Positions 8,703-18,260 of a DNA stretch of 64,000 nucleotides are shown piece by piece. The stretch is from Trichocoleus sp. FACHB-40. Lineage in GTDB: Bacteria > Cyanobacteriota > Cyanobacteriia > Cyanobacteriales > FACHB-T130. The notes under the pieces were generated by a model. That model ran no database searches and was not told the DNA's origin. It worked only from the letters and a program-made list of their open reading frames with translations. The translations under genes were made by a program, and so were the position numbers. The stretch lies in NCBI RefSeq assembly GCF_014695915.1, contig NZ_JACJPF010000024.1, positions 96,892-160,891 of the forward strand, read 5' to 3'. Numbering within the stretch: the first letter of the stretch is position 1; each line of letters begins with the position of its first letter.

Positions 8703-10467
8703 TAGCAATAACAACTTTATTTCGTCCGTGTCGTTTGGCTTCGTAGAGTGCTTTGTCTGCGGCTTCATTGAGTTGCGTCGCATCAACCACGCTGGGAAAA
8801 ACAGCAACACCACAGCTAAAAGTGACGGAAAATTCAGCACCTTCAGACTGTTGCCGAACTTTGGCAAAGCCTTCCCGGATGCGATTGAGCACCTTGACTG
8901 CTGTTAGACCATCTGTATGCGGCAAGATGATAGCAAATTCTTCACCGCCGTAACGACCAGTAATGTCAGTTTTACGCAAACGCTGCTGCAATAGACGGGA
9001 GAGACTTTTCAAAACGCGATCGCCTGTCAAATGCCCATAGGTATCATTAACTGACTTAAAATCATCTATATCAATCATGGCAAAGGCGACTGTGGTATTT
9101 TCCCGGCTAGCCCGTTGCACTTCAATACTTAATTGCTCTTTGATAGTCGTATGATTAAGTAGCCCCGTCAAACTATCGCGCACCATCACAGAACGTAAAA
9201 GACGCGATCGCTGCACTCGCGGCATCACCGACGCCACCAGATGGTGTGGCAAAATCGGCTTAGTCAAAAAATCGTCCCCGCCTAGCTGAATCGCCGTCAG
9301 CTGCTTATTAAAATCAGTCTCTACCGAGAGAAACACAATCGGAATCCCCATATAAGCAGGTTGCTGACGGATCACCGATGCCAATTCCAAGCCATCGCAA
9401 CCCGGCATATACATATCCATCAAAATCAAATCCGGTCTAAACTCAATCAAAGGCTGCATCACCTGCAAAGGATCAGCGATCGCTACCGTCATCATCCCCG
9501 CCTGCTCTAAAGTTAAGCTATAGAAAGTAGCCAAAGACGCATCATCGTCAACAATTAAAATTCGATACGGTTCTGGGGTTTGGGGTGCCGTCAGCGAATC
9601 CAAAGCATCAATCAACTCTCCGATATTAATCGGCTTAGGGAAATATGCCTTCCCACCTGCCCTCACTGCCTGCAAACGCGCTGTCAGATCGTTTCTGCAA
9701 GAGATAAATACAACTGGCAAAGGTTGTTCGCGCCCTTTCTGGATTTGGGTGATAGTTTTCGGGCCTGCCAAATTGTCTTCAGGGAACACCACATCCATGA
9801 TGACTGCTGCTGGGGGTGTTTGAGCGATCGCGTCCTGAAGTTCAACAAACTCGTTAAAGGCACGAACATCATAACCAAAACAACCAATTTGCAACACTAA
9901 ATCCTGTGACAAAAGTGGATCGTCTTCAACCAGAAAAATCAGCCGATTGTCTGACTCCGCTAGGGGAGGAAGTGTCAGCGGTAGGTTTACCGATAATTCT
10001 TGAGTGGACAGTAAACAAATTTCACTCGCCGCGTGTTTCAATACCCCTAGCAGCACCAAAATTTGTGCTTGCTGTTCCGAAGTTGGCAAATCCCCACATT
10101 CCAGCATCGCTTTGAAAACAAGTTCCAATGTTCGGGCGGCATTGCCTAACGTTAGAAAGCCAAATGTAGCGCCCGATCCAGCCAGACGGTGTGTTAAGTT
10201 GTGCAGCGTTACCAAAAGTGAGGAAGCTTCGGAGAGGGGCAGAGGCGGTGAGGCGGTGATGGGGTGATGAGGTGAGAAGAGGAATTTAGTATTATCTTTT
10301 CCCACTCTCCCACTCTCCCCCTCCCCCACTGCGATACTCTTTTCCAAACTTGCAAGCAGCTGATTCCATGTAGCTTCAATCTGCTCAACTCGACTTGGTA
10401 GTTGCTGCGTGTAAGCAATACGTAAGGCCTTTAGTTGTTCTTGTGGATTTTTCACAGAATTAAACAT
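8695..10467 (-). CDS. Hpt-REC-REC-GGDEF diguanylate cyclase
   Basis: The protein has 590 residues. An N-terminal Hpt domain has its phospho-accepting His at about 93 in LTHRLAGSG. Two receivers follow, with Asp225 (IMDVVFPED) and Asp351 (LMDMYMPGCDG). The C-terminal GGDEF domain is intact: GRYGGEEFAII, with an RKTD inhibitory I-site just upstream (498-501), so it should make c-di-GMP and be product-inhibited. Having both Hpt and receivers suits a phosphorelay with the hybrid kinase of the same operon. Residues about 45-82 (Gly/Glu then Pro/Ser-rich) look like a low-complexity DNA repeat inserted in frame within the Hpt helix bundle. The ATG overlaps the previous gene by 8 bp. Confidence 0.92.
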   Translation of the reverse strand: MFNSVKNPQEQLKALRIAYTQQLPSRVEQIEATWNQLLASLEKSIAVGEGESGRVGKDNTKFLFSPHHPITASPPLPLSEASSLLVTLHNLTHRLAGSGATFGFLTLGNAARTLELVFKAMLECGDLPTSEQQAQILVLLGVLKHAASEICLLSTQELSVNLPLTLPPLAESDNRLIFLVEDDPLLSQDLVLQIGCFGYDVRAFNEFVELQDAIAQTPPAAVIMDVVFPEDNLAGPKTITQIQKGREQPLPVVFISCRNDLTARLQAVRAGGKAYFPKPINIGELIDALDSLTAPQTPEPYRILIVDDDASLATFYSLTLEQAGMMTVAIADPLQVMQPLIEFRPDLILMDMYMPGCDGLELASVIRQQPAYMGIPIVFLSVETDFNKQLTAIQLGGDDFLTKPILPHHLVASVMPRVQRSRLLRSVMVRDSLTGLLNHTTIKEQLSIEVQRASRENTTVAFAMIDIDDFKSVNDTYGHLTGDRVLKSLSRLLQQRLRKTDITGRYGGEEFAIILPHTDGLTAVKVLNRIREGFAKVRQQSEGAEFSVTFSCGVAVFPSVVDATQLNEAADKALYEAKRHGRNKVVIANS

Positions 10468-10852
10468 GGTACTCAGACCACAAGCGATTAAGAGTTGCAG
10501 AAAGAGTCATCGGGTCAAACGGCTTTGCAATTACATCCAAAACGCCGAGTTGTTTATAGGAAGCTACTTCGTGAGTTTGGACTTTGGCCGTCAAAAAAAT
10601 CACAGGAGTAGTTAAAGTTTCTCTTAGTTCGCGCAGAGCCTTTAGCGTACTAATACCGTCCATACCCGGCATCATCACATCAAGCAGAATCAAATCTGGG
10701 GCAAAAGTTGGCGCGGCTTGAATTGCTTCACTGCCAGAACTACATATTTGCACAGTAAAACCGCCGACAGCCTGCAAACCCAAGCTGGCAACAGTTTGGA
10801 TATCTGGGTCATCTTCCACAAACAAAATCCGGTTTAGAGGTGGGGTAGACAA
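10460..10852 (-). CDS. Single-domain response regulator (CheY-like)
   Basis: This 130-residue protein is a receiver only. It has the acidic pair in FVEDDPD, phospho-acceptor Asp58 in LLDVMMPGMDG, the Thr/Ala switch LTAK and conserved Lys110 in IAKPF. It has no output domain, so it probably shuttles phosphate between the hybrid kinase encoded upstream and the Hpt domain of the cyclase encoded downstream, which it overlaps by 8 bp. The frame has no ATG; the start appears to be the TTG at 10852, two codons before the beta-1 strand region. The translational overlap supports co-expression with the cyclase. Confidence 0.88.
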   Translation of the reverse strand: MSTPPLNRILFVEDDPDIQTVASLGLQAVGGFTVQICSSGSEAIQAAPTFAPDLILLDVMMPGMDGISTLKALRELRETLTTPVIFLTAKVQTHEVASYKQLGVLDVIAKPFDPMTLSATLNRLWSEYHV

Positions 10853-10980
10853 AGCGTTTCTCTAAGTTGTACTTCCAAAAAAGAGTGTGCTGAAAAAAAC
10901 AAATTAAAAATTTAAGAGTTTCTTGGCGATTTTTAATTTGCATTTCTAATGTGGCATTTTGTCAGCGTAACTGGCTACGG

Positions 10981-13900
10981 TTATTTAAGGGTATTTATCG
11001 AGTCACTGCGCCCAATTAAGGATTTGATGGTATCCAGCAGTTGCTGATTTGAGGTGCGGGATTTTACGAGTGCCGCAGCCACATGATTCGCGGCTTCAAT
11101 ACCAACTGTATTGGCAGAGAAAACCACTGCTGGAATTGGGACGCGAGCCTGATTGTTGAGGTAAGGTAGCAACTCCAGACCAGAACCATCAGGTAAACTT
11201 AGGTCTAGAATAACCAGGTCGTAAGTATTTGTCCGTAGCTTGTATTTTGCCTCCTGAAGATTCTTAGCTGAGTCAATTTCGGCTAGGGTCTGCAAAATTT
11301 TTGAGACGACTTGGGTTAAATCCGGATCGTCCTCTACATACAAAATTTGTAGCTGGGTGCCAGTTTGTTGTCGCACTGCTTGCCGGACTGCTGCCATCAA
11401 TCGCTGTTGATCGATTGGTTTATCCAGCCAGTCTATCACCGCCAAGCCGCCGTTGAATTCCTGCCGCCCTTGCTGCGCCTTGGCAGAAACCACAACAATT
11501 GGCAGGCTGTGGGTGTTTTGCGCCTCCCGCAACTCGCGGATCAATGAAATACCGTCTTGACCGGGTAATGCCAGATCCACTGTCATTGCTGCATAGCGGT
11601 TTTGGCCCAGTAGCTGCTTGGCTTGTGCTGCACTATAAGCGATATCTGCGCTCAAACCCTCTTGCTTTAGCATTAGCCAGAGCAATTGGGCAATATCCGG
11701 GTCGTCTTCACACACTAAGATGCGGAGGCTGTCAGATGAATTTGAGCTGGATACAATTGGCACAAGTGCATCCTGCCATTCTGGTAAGTCAAAATAGAAG
11801 GTGCTGCCGACATTGGTAGTGGTGGTAAAGCCAATTTGTCCGCCGAGTTTTTCGACAATCGCTTTGCAAATGCTCAAACCCAAGCCGGTTCCGCCCTTTT
11901 GACGGGTATCTGAGGAATCAGCTTGGGCAAATTTCTTAAAGATCCGGGAACGAAATTCTTCGGGGATGCCCGTACCTTGGTCGGTGATGGCAACGCGAAT
12001 GAAGGAGGAAGAAGGCAGGAGGCAATAGGTAGGATAAATATTATCAGTTGCCAATAAGTCTGGACTTCTATCTTCTGGGTTTAAGCGGGAGACACAGACT
12101 TTGACTTGGCCATTGCGGGGAGAGAATTTGGCGGCGTTGGAGAGCAGGTTAGTGATCACCTGCATCAAGCGATCGCGATCTACATTCACCATAGCATCCG
12201 TTAGTTGCGGCTCCAACACCAACTGCACGCCAAACTGTTCGCTATAGCCACGATTCACGTCTAGTGCTTGCTGCACTAATGGCATCAGCTCCAGCGGTGT
12301 GAGATGGAAATCCATTTTACCGGATTCAATCTTTTCGATATCCAAAATGTCATTAATCAGCAGGATCAGACGTTCGCTATTTTTATAAGCAATGTCTACT
12401 AAGGCTTTCGCCTGTGGGGGAATTTCACCTGCCACGCCGCCACTAATTAAACTCAAAGAACCGCGAACTGAAGTTAGCGGCGTTCTCAATTCATGGCTAA
12501 CAATTGAGACAAATTCGTTTTTCAATCGCTCTACCTCCTTGCGCTCAGTAATATCGCGCACAATTGCCAGCACTTCATCCGGGCCATTGACTACAACTCT
12601 AGCCTCATAAGTCTCAATCTTTTTGCCTTTGGGCATTTGATATTCAAACACTTGTGCTTTGTTGGTGGAAAGAGCGATCGCGCTATAGTGTAAAGCAGCT
12701 TGAGCTACAGTCATGGGCAAAACATCATAAATATTTTTGCCAACAACAGCATCAGCACTCATCTCCATAGGGTCGTTCTTAGCGGCTTTGAAATCTAGAA
12801 AAATGCCCTCTTTGTTCATGCGATACATCGCATCTGGAATAGCGTCTAGAAGGGCGCGGGTTTTCGCCTCGCTTTCGCGTAACACTTCGCTTTGGCGCAA
12901 GGCTTCCTCAGCGGCTTTGCGTTCAGTGATGTCCTTCATAAAGCAGTGATGTCCGATAAAACGCCGTTGCGAATCGTAAGCACAGATCATCACTAATTGC
13001 TTATAAAAAATAGAGCCGTCTTTACGCACACCCCTGGCTTCAGCTTCTACCTTGCCATCTTTGAGCATTTGTTCATAGGCAGCTATCATCTTTTCTACAT
13101 CTTCAGGATGTACAGTTAAGGGCCATTCCATACCAATCATTTCTTCTGGTTGGTATCCAGCAGCGCTGGCGTAGGCTCGGTTGACAGCCAGGTAGCGCCC
13201 TTGGGTGTCTAGGCGCGAGATCCCTTCAACGGCATTTTCCAGGGCAGATCCTAAATCGCGTAATTCTGCCTCAGCAGCTTTGCGCTCAGTGATATCAAAA
13301 ATCGCCCCATCAAGGCGAATTAATTCTCCTTCCTTATTAAGGATACCCTGACCTTTTTCATAAACCCATCTGACAGTTTCATCAGCTCGAATAACCCGAT
13401 ACTCGATAATGTAAGGCTGTTTTGCTGACACGCCTTCTAAAATAGTTTTCTCCACCATCGCCGCGTCTTCGGGATAGATAATGCTGGCAAAGGTGCGTAC
13501 TTGATTGTTAATAAAATCACTAGCCGAATAGCCTGAAATTTCTGCGATCGCATCACTGATAAACTCCATTGTCCAGTTAGCATCACAGGCGCAGCGGTAA
13601 ACAGCACCAGGAATATTAGCAACTAGGGTTCGGAATCTTTCTTCCCTTTCTTGTATAGATGCGTTTAACTGTATCTGTACTGTCTCGGCTTGCTTGCGCT
13701 CGTTGATATCGTGGAAATAAACTGATAAACCATCGGCATAGGGATAAGTTCGCACCTGATACCAGGTGTTTAATGGTGAATAAAATTCCTCAAACTCAAC
13801 CGTGACTTGCTCGGTAGCAGCTTTGTGATACTGCGAGTAGAACTTGGAGTTAACAGCCTCTGGAAATTCATCCCATATATTTTTGCCAATTAACTCATCC

Positions 13901-16590
13901 TTGGTTCTCAACAAAAGCTGCTCGGCTCGTGAATTTATGTAGGTGAACCGCCACTCCCGATCTAAGGAAAGAAAGGCATCGTTGATGCTTTCTAATATCT
14001 TGTTGATTTGCTGGTTAGACTTGTGCAAATCCTCTTCAGCTTGTTTACGTCTTGTGATATCTCGGAAGTACCAAATTCTGCCATAATTGTCTCCTTCTGG
14101 GGAAAGCACCGCTGATGAGTAACGGTCAAAAATGCGCTCATCATTTAAGGAAATTTCATCGCGGCTAGATTCAGTTGGATGAGCATATAAATACTCGACT
14201 TTGGCAATAAACTCTTGTGGCTGCACCAGGGTTGAGAGTACATAGCCTAGCAGTTGTCTGTCGTCCCCAGACTTCATCACCTCGTCGGGGATTTGCCACA
14301 ATTCTTTGAAGCGACGATTGTAGGAGGCGACTTTTCTGTTCTCGTCTATCACCAAAATGCCATCGAGTGCTGCTTCTTGCTGCGCCTTCAAAAGCGAATT
14401 AGTGCGTCGCAAGCTTTCTTGAGCTTGCTGGCGTTCGGTGATGTCGGTGGAGATACCGCAGACTGCATAAGGGACACCAGTAGCATCCTGTAGAGGAAAC
14501 TTGACTGAAAGGTAGCTGTGTAAAACACCTTCGACAGGTGCGACTTCTTCCAACTCTATCGGAGTTCCAGATGCGATTACTTGCTGGTCGGTGATATGAA
14601 AAGCGTCAGCTACTTCTTTGGGAAAAATTTCGTGGTTGGTTTTGCCGACTATCTGCTCTCGGTCGAGGTGGAATAGGGTTTGGAATAGACGGTTGACCAA
14701 AATAAATCTTCCTTCCCTATCCTTGACGTAGATCATGGCGGTGGAGTTATCTAAAATTGCTTGTAGTCGCTCCTCGCTAACGCGCAATGCTGTTTCGGCG
14801 GATTGAGTACGAGCGAGTTCAGCTTGCAGCTGCTCGAAAAGGTTAGCTTGCTGAATAGCGATCGCTAGTTGTACGGTCAGCTGCTTGAGAAATTGTATTT
14901 CCCAGTTTTGCCATTGTCTGGTTCCATGACAGTGATGGACAATTAGCAGTCCCCATAATTTGGAGTTTGAAGGTTTAACAGTTGCAAGGTTGGAAGTAGA
15001 ACCATTTTCCCACCTTCCCTGATGCCAGCGAGAATCCCTGCTCAATGTGGCAACGCTTTCTTGGAAAATCGGCACTACCAGATTGGCTCTGACCTGAAAC
15101 CGCTCTAGCAATTGAACATGAGGCTGTTCTAAACCCGCTGTGTAAATATCTTCAATAGCTTGAATCTCACCTGTGAGGTAAGGGGTGGCGAGAGGATCAC
15201 TAAAATTGCATAAGCTGGTGCGATCGCATGAGTGGTAATTTTCCTGAATATTGATGCCTAATGTTGATGAAACACCAGTACCCAGCGATTCCACAACTAC
15301 AGTCCCACTCCCATCTGGCTCAAAGCGGTAAATAGCTGCTCGGTCGGTATGAAGAGCTTGCCGCACTTCCGCTACAGTGGTGTTGAGGACATCTTCTAGT
15401 TTCAAGGATTGGCGAATTCGCTCTTGCATTGCTCCTAAAAGCAATTCCCGTTGCAAGAGTTGCCGTAAGGCTGCTTCAGCTTCCACCCTGTAGGTGATGT
15501 CTGTTTGGATACCAATAAAGTTTGTCAGTTTGCCTTGGGGATTGCGTACCGGGGAAATCCGGAGTTCGTTCCAGAAAAGGGTGCCATCTTTACGATAATT
15601 TCGCAAGACTACACTGCACTCTCTGCCCTCAGCAATTGCCATTCTAAGTTGAGCGATCGCTAGTTGATTTGTGTCTGTTCCCTGTAAGAAGCGGCAATTG
15701 CTACCAATGACTTCAGCCGCAGCATATCCAGTCATCTGCTCAAAACGGGGATTGACATAAATAATCGGGTTGTCTGGCTGGGTGGTGTCGGTGATGGCGA
15801 TGCCATTGCTACTAGATGCGATCGCTCTCTCCAGCAACCGTAGGGATTCTTCTTGTTGTTTGCGCTCGGTGATGTCCTGCGTCACTTTCGAGAAGCCGCG
15901 CAGATTTCCCTCCCTGTCGTGCAAAGCTGTAATCACTACGTTTGCCCAAAACCGCGTACCATCCTTACGCACCCGCCAGCCTTCGTTTTCGCACCGACCA
16001 AGTTTTGCTGCTAGTTCTAAATTTTGCTCCGGCTTTCCCAGCTCAATCTCTTCAGGCGGGTAAAAGTAGGAAAAATGCTGTCCCACAATTTCTTCTAACT
16101 GATACCCTTTAATCCTTTCGGCTCCGGCGTTCCAGCTGACAACGTGTCCATTGGTATCCAGCTTAATAATTGCATAGTCTTTTACGCCTTCGACTAGCAA
16201 CTGGAAGTTTTGCTCTCTCTGTCTGAGCGCCGATTTTGCCCATTTGCGCGAGCTGAGGATTTCTGTAAATATAATGATGCCGCCGATTTCACCTGCACTT
16301 GTCGTCCACGGTTGGGCTTCCCACTTTACCCAGTCCCCAGTCCCATCCAAACGCCTGATAAATTCTTCATCACCCTTTTCGATGGTTAAGAGTTGCTCGT
16401 TCCAGCTTTCAGGAACTTCCCTGAACGTCTCATAGAGCGATCGCTGGCTGATATCCCCGCTTAGTCTAAAATCTGTCCGCCAGCGATCGCTACAAAGCAG
16501 GTAACGCATTTCGTGGTCGAACATGGCGATCGCAGCAGGCGATCGCTGGATAAATTTTTGCAGTAGCTCTTGGTTATCTATGTGATTCAT
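10981..16590 (-). CDS. LOV/multi-PAS/GAF hybrid histidine kinase with two C-terminal receivers
   Basis: The protein has 1869 residues and no transmembrane segment. There are about nine PAS units. The third (about 253-372) is a LOV-type domain with GSNCRFLQG (candidate photoactive Cys299), followed by NYRKDGTLFWNEL and NFIGIQTDIT, all hallmarks of FMN-binding LOV. A GAF domain (about 385-590) resembles cyanobacteriochrome GAFs (VRANLVVPI, LWGLLIVHHC), but the usual Cys-His reads Pro490-His491, so a bilin link there is unlikely. The transmitter is complete (VSHELRTPL near 1368, NLLSNAAKFSP, DQGTGIP, GGTGLGLSI). Receivers at about 1620-1740 and 1747-1865 both keep their Asp and Lys. It is the first gene of an operon with the response regulator and cyclase. 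Confidence 0.92.
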   Translation of the reverse strand: MNHIDNQELLQKFIQRSPAAIAMFDHEMRYLLCSDRWRTDFRLSGDISQRSLYETFREVPESWNEQLLTIEKGDEEFIRRLDGTGDWVKWEAQPWTTSAGEIGGIIIFTEILSSRKWAKSALRQREQNFQLLVEGVKDYAIIKLDTNGHVVSWNAGAERIKGYQLEEIVGQHFSYFYPPEEIELGKPEQNLELAAKLGRCENEGWRVRKDGTRFWANVVITALHDREGNLRGFSKVTQDITERKQQEESLRLLERAIASSSNGIAITDTTQPDNPIIYVNPRFEQMTGYAAAEVIGSNCRFLQGTDTNQLAIAQLRMAIAEGRECSVVLRNYRKDGTLFWNELRISPVRNPQGKLTNFIGIQTDITYRVEAEAALRQLLQRELLLGAMQERIRQSLKLEDVLNTTVAEVRQALHTDRAAIYRFEPDGSGTVVVESLGTGVSSTLGINIQENYHSCDRTSLCNFSDPLATPYLTGEIQAIEDIYTAGLEQPHVQLLERFQVRANLVVPIFQESVATLSRDSRWHQGRWENGSTSNLATVKPSNSKLWGLLIVHHCHGTRQWQNWEIQFLKQLTVQLAIAIQQANLFEQLQAELARTQSAETALRVSEERLQAILDNSTAMIYVKDREGRFILVNRLFQTLFHLDREQIVGKTNHEIFPKEVADAFHITDQQVIASGTPIELEEVAPVEGVLHSYLSVKFPLQDATGVPYAVCGISTDITERQQAQESLRRTNSLLKAQQEAALDGILVIDENRKVASYNRRFKELWQIPDEVMKSGDDRQLLGYVLSTLVQPQEFIAKVEYLYAHPTESSRDEISLNDERIFDRYSSAVLSPEGDNYGRIWYFRDITRRKQAEEDLHKSNQQINKILESINDAFLSLDREWRFTYINSRAEQLLLRTKDELIGKNIWDEFPEAVNSKFYSQYHKAATEQVTVEFEEFYSPLNTWYQVRTYPYADGLSVYFHDINERKQAETVQIQLNASIQEREERFRTLVANIPGAVYRCACDANWTMEFISDAIAEISGYSASDFINNQVRTFASIIYPEDAAMVEKTILEGVSAKQPYIIEYRVIRADETVRWVYEKGQGILNKEGELIRLDGAIFDITERKAAEAELRDLGSALENAVEGISRLDTQGRYLAVNRAYASAAGYQPEEMIGMEWPLTVHPEDVEKMIAAYEQMLKDGKVEAEARGVRKDGSIFYKQLVMICAYDSQRRFIGHHCFMKDITERKAAEEALRQSEVLRESEAKTRALLDAIPDAMYRMNKEGIFLDFKAAKNDPMEMSADAVVGKNIYDVLPMTVAQAALHYSAIALSTNKAQVFEYQMPKGKKIETYEARVVVNGPDEVLAIVRDITERKEVERLKNEFVSIVSHELRTPLTSVRGSLSLISGGVAGEIPPQAKALVDIAYKNSERLILLINDILDIEKIESGKMDFHLTPLELMPLVQQALDVNRGYSEQFGVQLVLEPQLTDAMVNVDRDRLMQVITNLLSNAAKFSPRNGQVKVCVSRLNPEDRSPDLLATDNIYPTYCLLPSSSFIRVAITDQGTGIPEEFRSRIFKKFAQADSSDTRQKGGTGLGLSICKAIVEKLGGQIGFTTTTNVGSTFYFDLPEWQDALVPIVSSSNSSDSLRILVCEDDPDIAQLLWLMLKQEGLSADIAYSAAQAKQLLGQNRYAAMTVDLALPGQDGISLIRELREAQNTHSLPIVVVSAKAQQGRQEFNGGLAVIDWLDKPIDQQRLMAAVRQAVRQQTGTQLQILYVEDDPDLTQVVSKILQTLAEIDSAKNLQEAKYKLRTNTYDLVILDLSLPDGSGLELLPYLNNQARVPIPAVVFSANTVGIEAANHVAAALVKSRTSNQQLLDTIKSLIGRSDSINTLK

Positions 16591-16847
16591 ATATTAAAAG
16601 TGGATTGGTCGCTGTGAATTTAAACTCAAATTTAGCTAGATCGTCCTACCTACTTAGGATGCCCAAATTTCCAGGTTTAATTTTCACTGAGATAAATAAA
16701 TACTCTTCCACCGAGAACTTTGCTCAAAGCTCTCTATCCTTTATGAATACTATTAAGCTGAAACTGTACTTCCTCCTTCCCTGCTCTGTCGCGCTAGAAG
16801 ACGTATATTTTATAACATCTATCCTCAGCAGCACCCAGGAAAAACTG

Positions 16848-17423
16848 ATGTCACAAGTAAATGAGATTTTAGATTTTTGGTTTGGTCGAGAAGATGAGCC
16901 GGGTTATGGCAAACCTCGTCAGGTCTGGTTTACAAAAAAACCGGAGTTTGACCAAGAGATACAAACTCGCTTCCGACAAGACTATGAACTAGCAGCTGCG
17001 GGTCAGTTGGATTACTGGAAGTCTTCACCCCATAGTTGCCTAGCTTTAATTATCTTGTTGGATCAATTTCCTCGCAACATCTTCAGAGGTACTGCCGAAG
17101 CCTTCGCCACAGACCCGCAAGCACTTGCAGCGGCAAAGTATGCTGTAGTTAATAATTTTGATAAACAACTTCTACCAGTACAGCGATGGTTTGTTTACTT
17201 ACCTTTTGAACACAGCGAAGATTTGAATCATCAGCGTCAGTCGCTGGAGTTGTTTAAGCAACTGAGTGATGACCCTGATAGTGCTAACACTATCTCCTAC
17301 GCAGTTCGACACTTGGAGGTAATTGAGCGTTTTGGGCGCTTTCCCCATCGAAATCTGATTTTGGGTCGAAAGTCAACACCCCAAGAGGCAGAATTTCTCA
17401 CGCAGCCCGGATCATCTTTCTAA
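16848..17423 (+). CDS. DUF924 family protein
   Basis: This 191-residue protein is recognisable as DUF924 from its opening EILDFWFG, the WF(T)KKPEFD region, CLALIILLDQFPRNIFRGT, FVYLPFEHSED and the ending VIERFGRFPHRNLILGR. The fold is TPR-like and all-helical, and the function is unknown. The frame is open from 16605, but the first 81 codons look non-coding. The ATG at 16848 sits right before the family's N-terminus and has AGGA a few bases upstream. It is divergent from the hybrid kinase gene, and a strong terminator follows at 17552. Confidence 0.88.
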   Translation: MSQVNEILDFWFGREDEPGYGKPRQVWFTKKPEFDQEIQTRFRQDYELAAAGQLDYWKSSPHSCLALIILLDQFPRNIFRGTAEAFATDPQALAAAKYAVVNNFDKQLLPVQRWFVYLPFEHSEDLNHQRQSLELFKQLSDDPDSANTISYAVRHLEVIERFGRFPHRNLILGRKSTPQEAEFLTQPGSSF

Positions 17424-17551
17424 CACCAAAAACCTCTCCCCCAACCCCGGCCCTACTAGCCTGTCTAGGCTGAGCAAGTTGGCTTGCGCTGCGCTCTTAG
17501 TAAGAAACGGTTTCAAAGAAGAAACCGGGTTTGGAGGAAACATTTAATTTG

Positions 17552-17603
17552 AACAAGAGGGCAACTATACTTGGCACGAGAGTAGTTGCGCCCTCTTGTT
17601 TTT
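17552..17603 (+). terminator. Rho-independent terminator
   Basis: AACAAGAGGGC (17552-17562) pairs with GCCCTCTTGTT (17590-17600), and an inner AACTA/TAGTT extends the stem. A T-rich run (TTGTTTTTAT) follows. It lies about 130 bp after the DUF924 gene and before the GNAT gene, and it would end transcription from the left. Confidence 0.85.
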
Positions 17604-17663
17604 ATCATTAATAGGCGTTACTTTTGGGAATAATTTTGTTGATAACAGCAAACCAAAAAGCAG

Positions 17664-18213
17664 ATGATTGTAGCTGAAACACCGCGATTGATTCTGCGAC
17701 ATTTAACCTTATATGACGCGGACGACTTAGCGACGATTTACGCCGATACTGTTGTTATGAACTTCTATCCCAGTACGCAGACATACGAAGAGACAAAGCA
17801 ACGGGTTGAGCAGATAATCAATTGTTACGATAAAAACGGGTTCGGTTTGTGGGCAACCATTTACAAAGCCGATAATAAATTTATTGGTAGATGCGGATTA
17901 AGTCTCCATGGATGGACAGCAAGAAGTTGAAATTGGCTATCTACTTGCCAAAGAATACTGGGGGCAAGGTTTGGCAACAGAAGCGGCTTGTGCAATTCGA
18001 GATTATGGATTTGAAAAAGTTGGTTGTAACCGTCTTATATCGTTAATAGATCCGGGAAATATAGCATCTCAAAAAGTTGCCATTAAAGTTGGTTTAAATT
18101 ACGAAAAAGAATCAACACTGTGGGGAAAAAATATTCGCGTTTATGCAATTGATATCTTAAAAAATTCGCAATACCTGGAGGCTTTGCCTCGCCTGAATCA
18201 TTCCCAGGAGTAA
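17664..18213 (+). pseudogene. GNAT family N-acetyltransferase, frameshifted
   Basis: Two overlapping frames together make one GNAT protein of the RimJ/RimL type. The first (from the ATG at 17664) gives ETPRLILRHLTLYDADDLATIY and ends at 17930 just after IGRCGLSL. The second continues with DGQQEVEIGYLLAKEYWGQGLATEAA (the acetyl-CoA loop) and reaches IRVYAIDI. The frame changes by one near 17905-17910 (CATGGATGGAC); removing one G would restore a continuous protein. The second frame's last residues (about 18175-18213) are encoded by a copy of a dispersed repeat, so the natural C-terminus seems to be replaced as well. It is a pseudogene or carries a sequencing error; the altered tail favours decay. 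Confidence 0.8.
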
Positions 18214-18260
18214 CGCTTCTTAACGAGGATAAAATATTTCAATTACCAAGCGTGGGAACT

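Noticed and set aside
16605..16847. 81-residue N-terminal extension of the DUF924 protein
   Set aside because: The composition is non-coding-like and the family begins right after the ATG at 16848.
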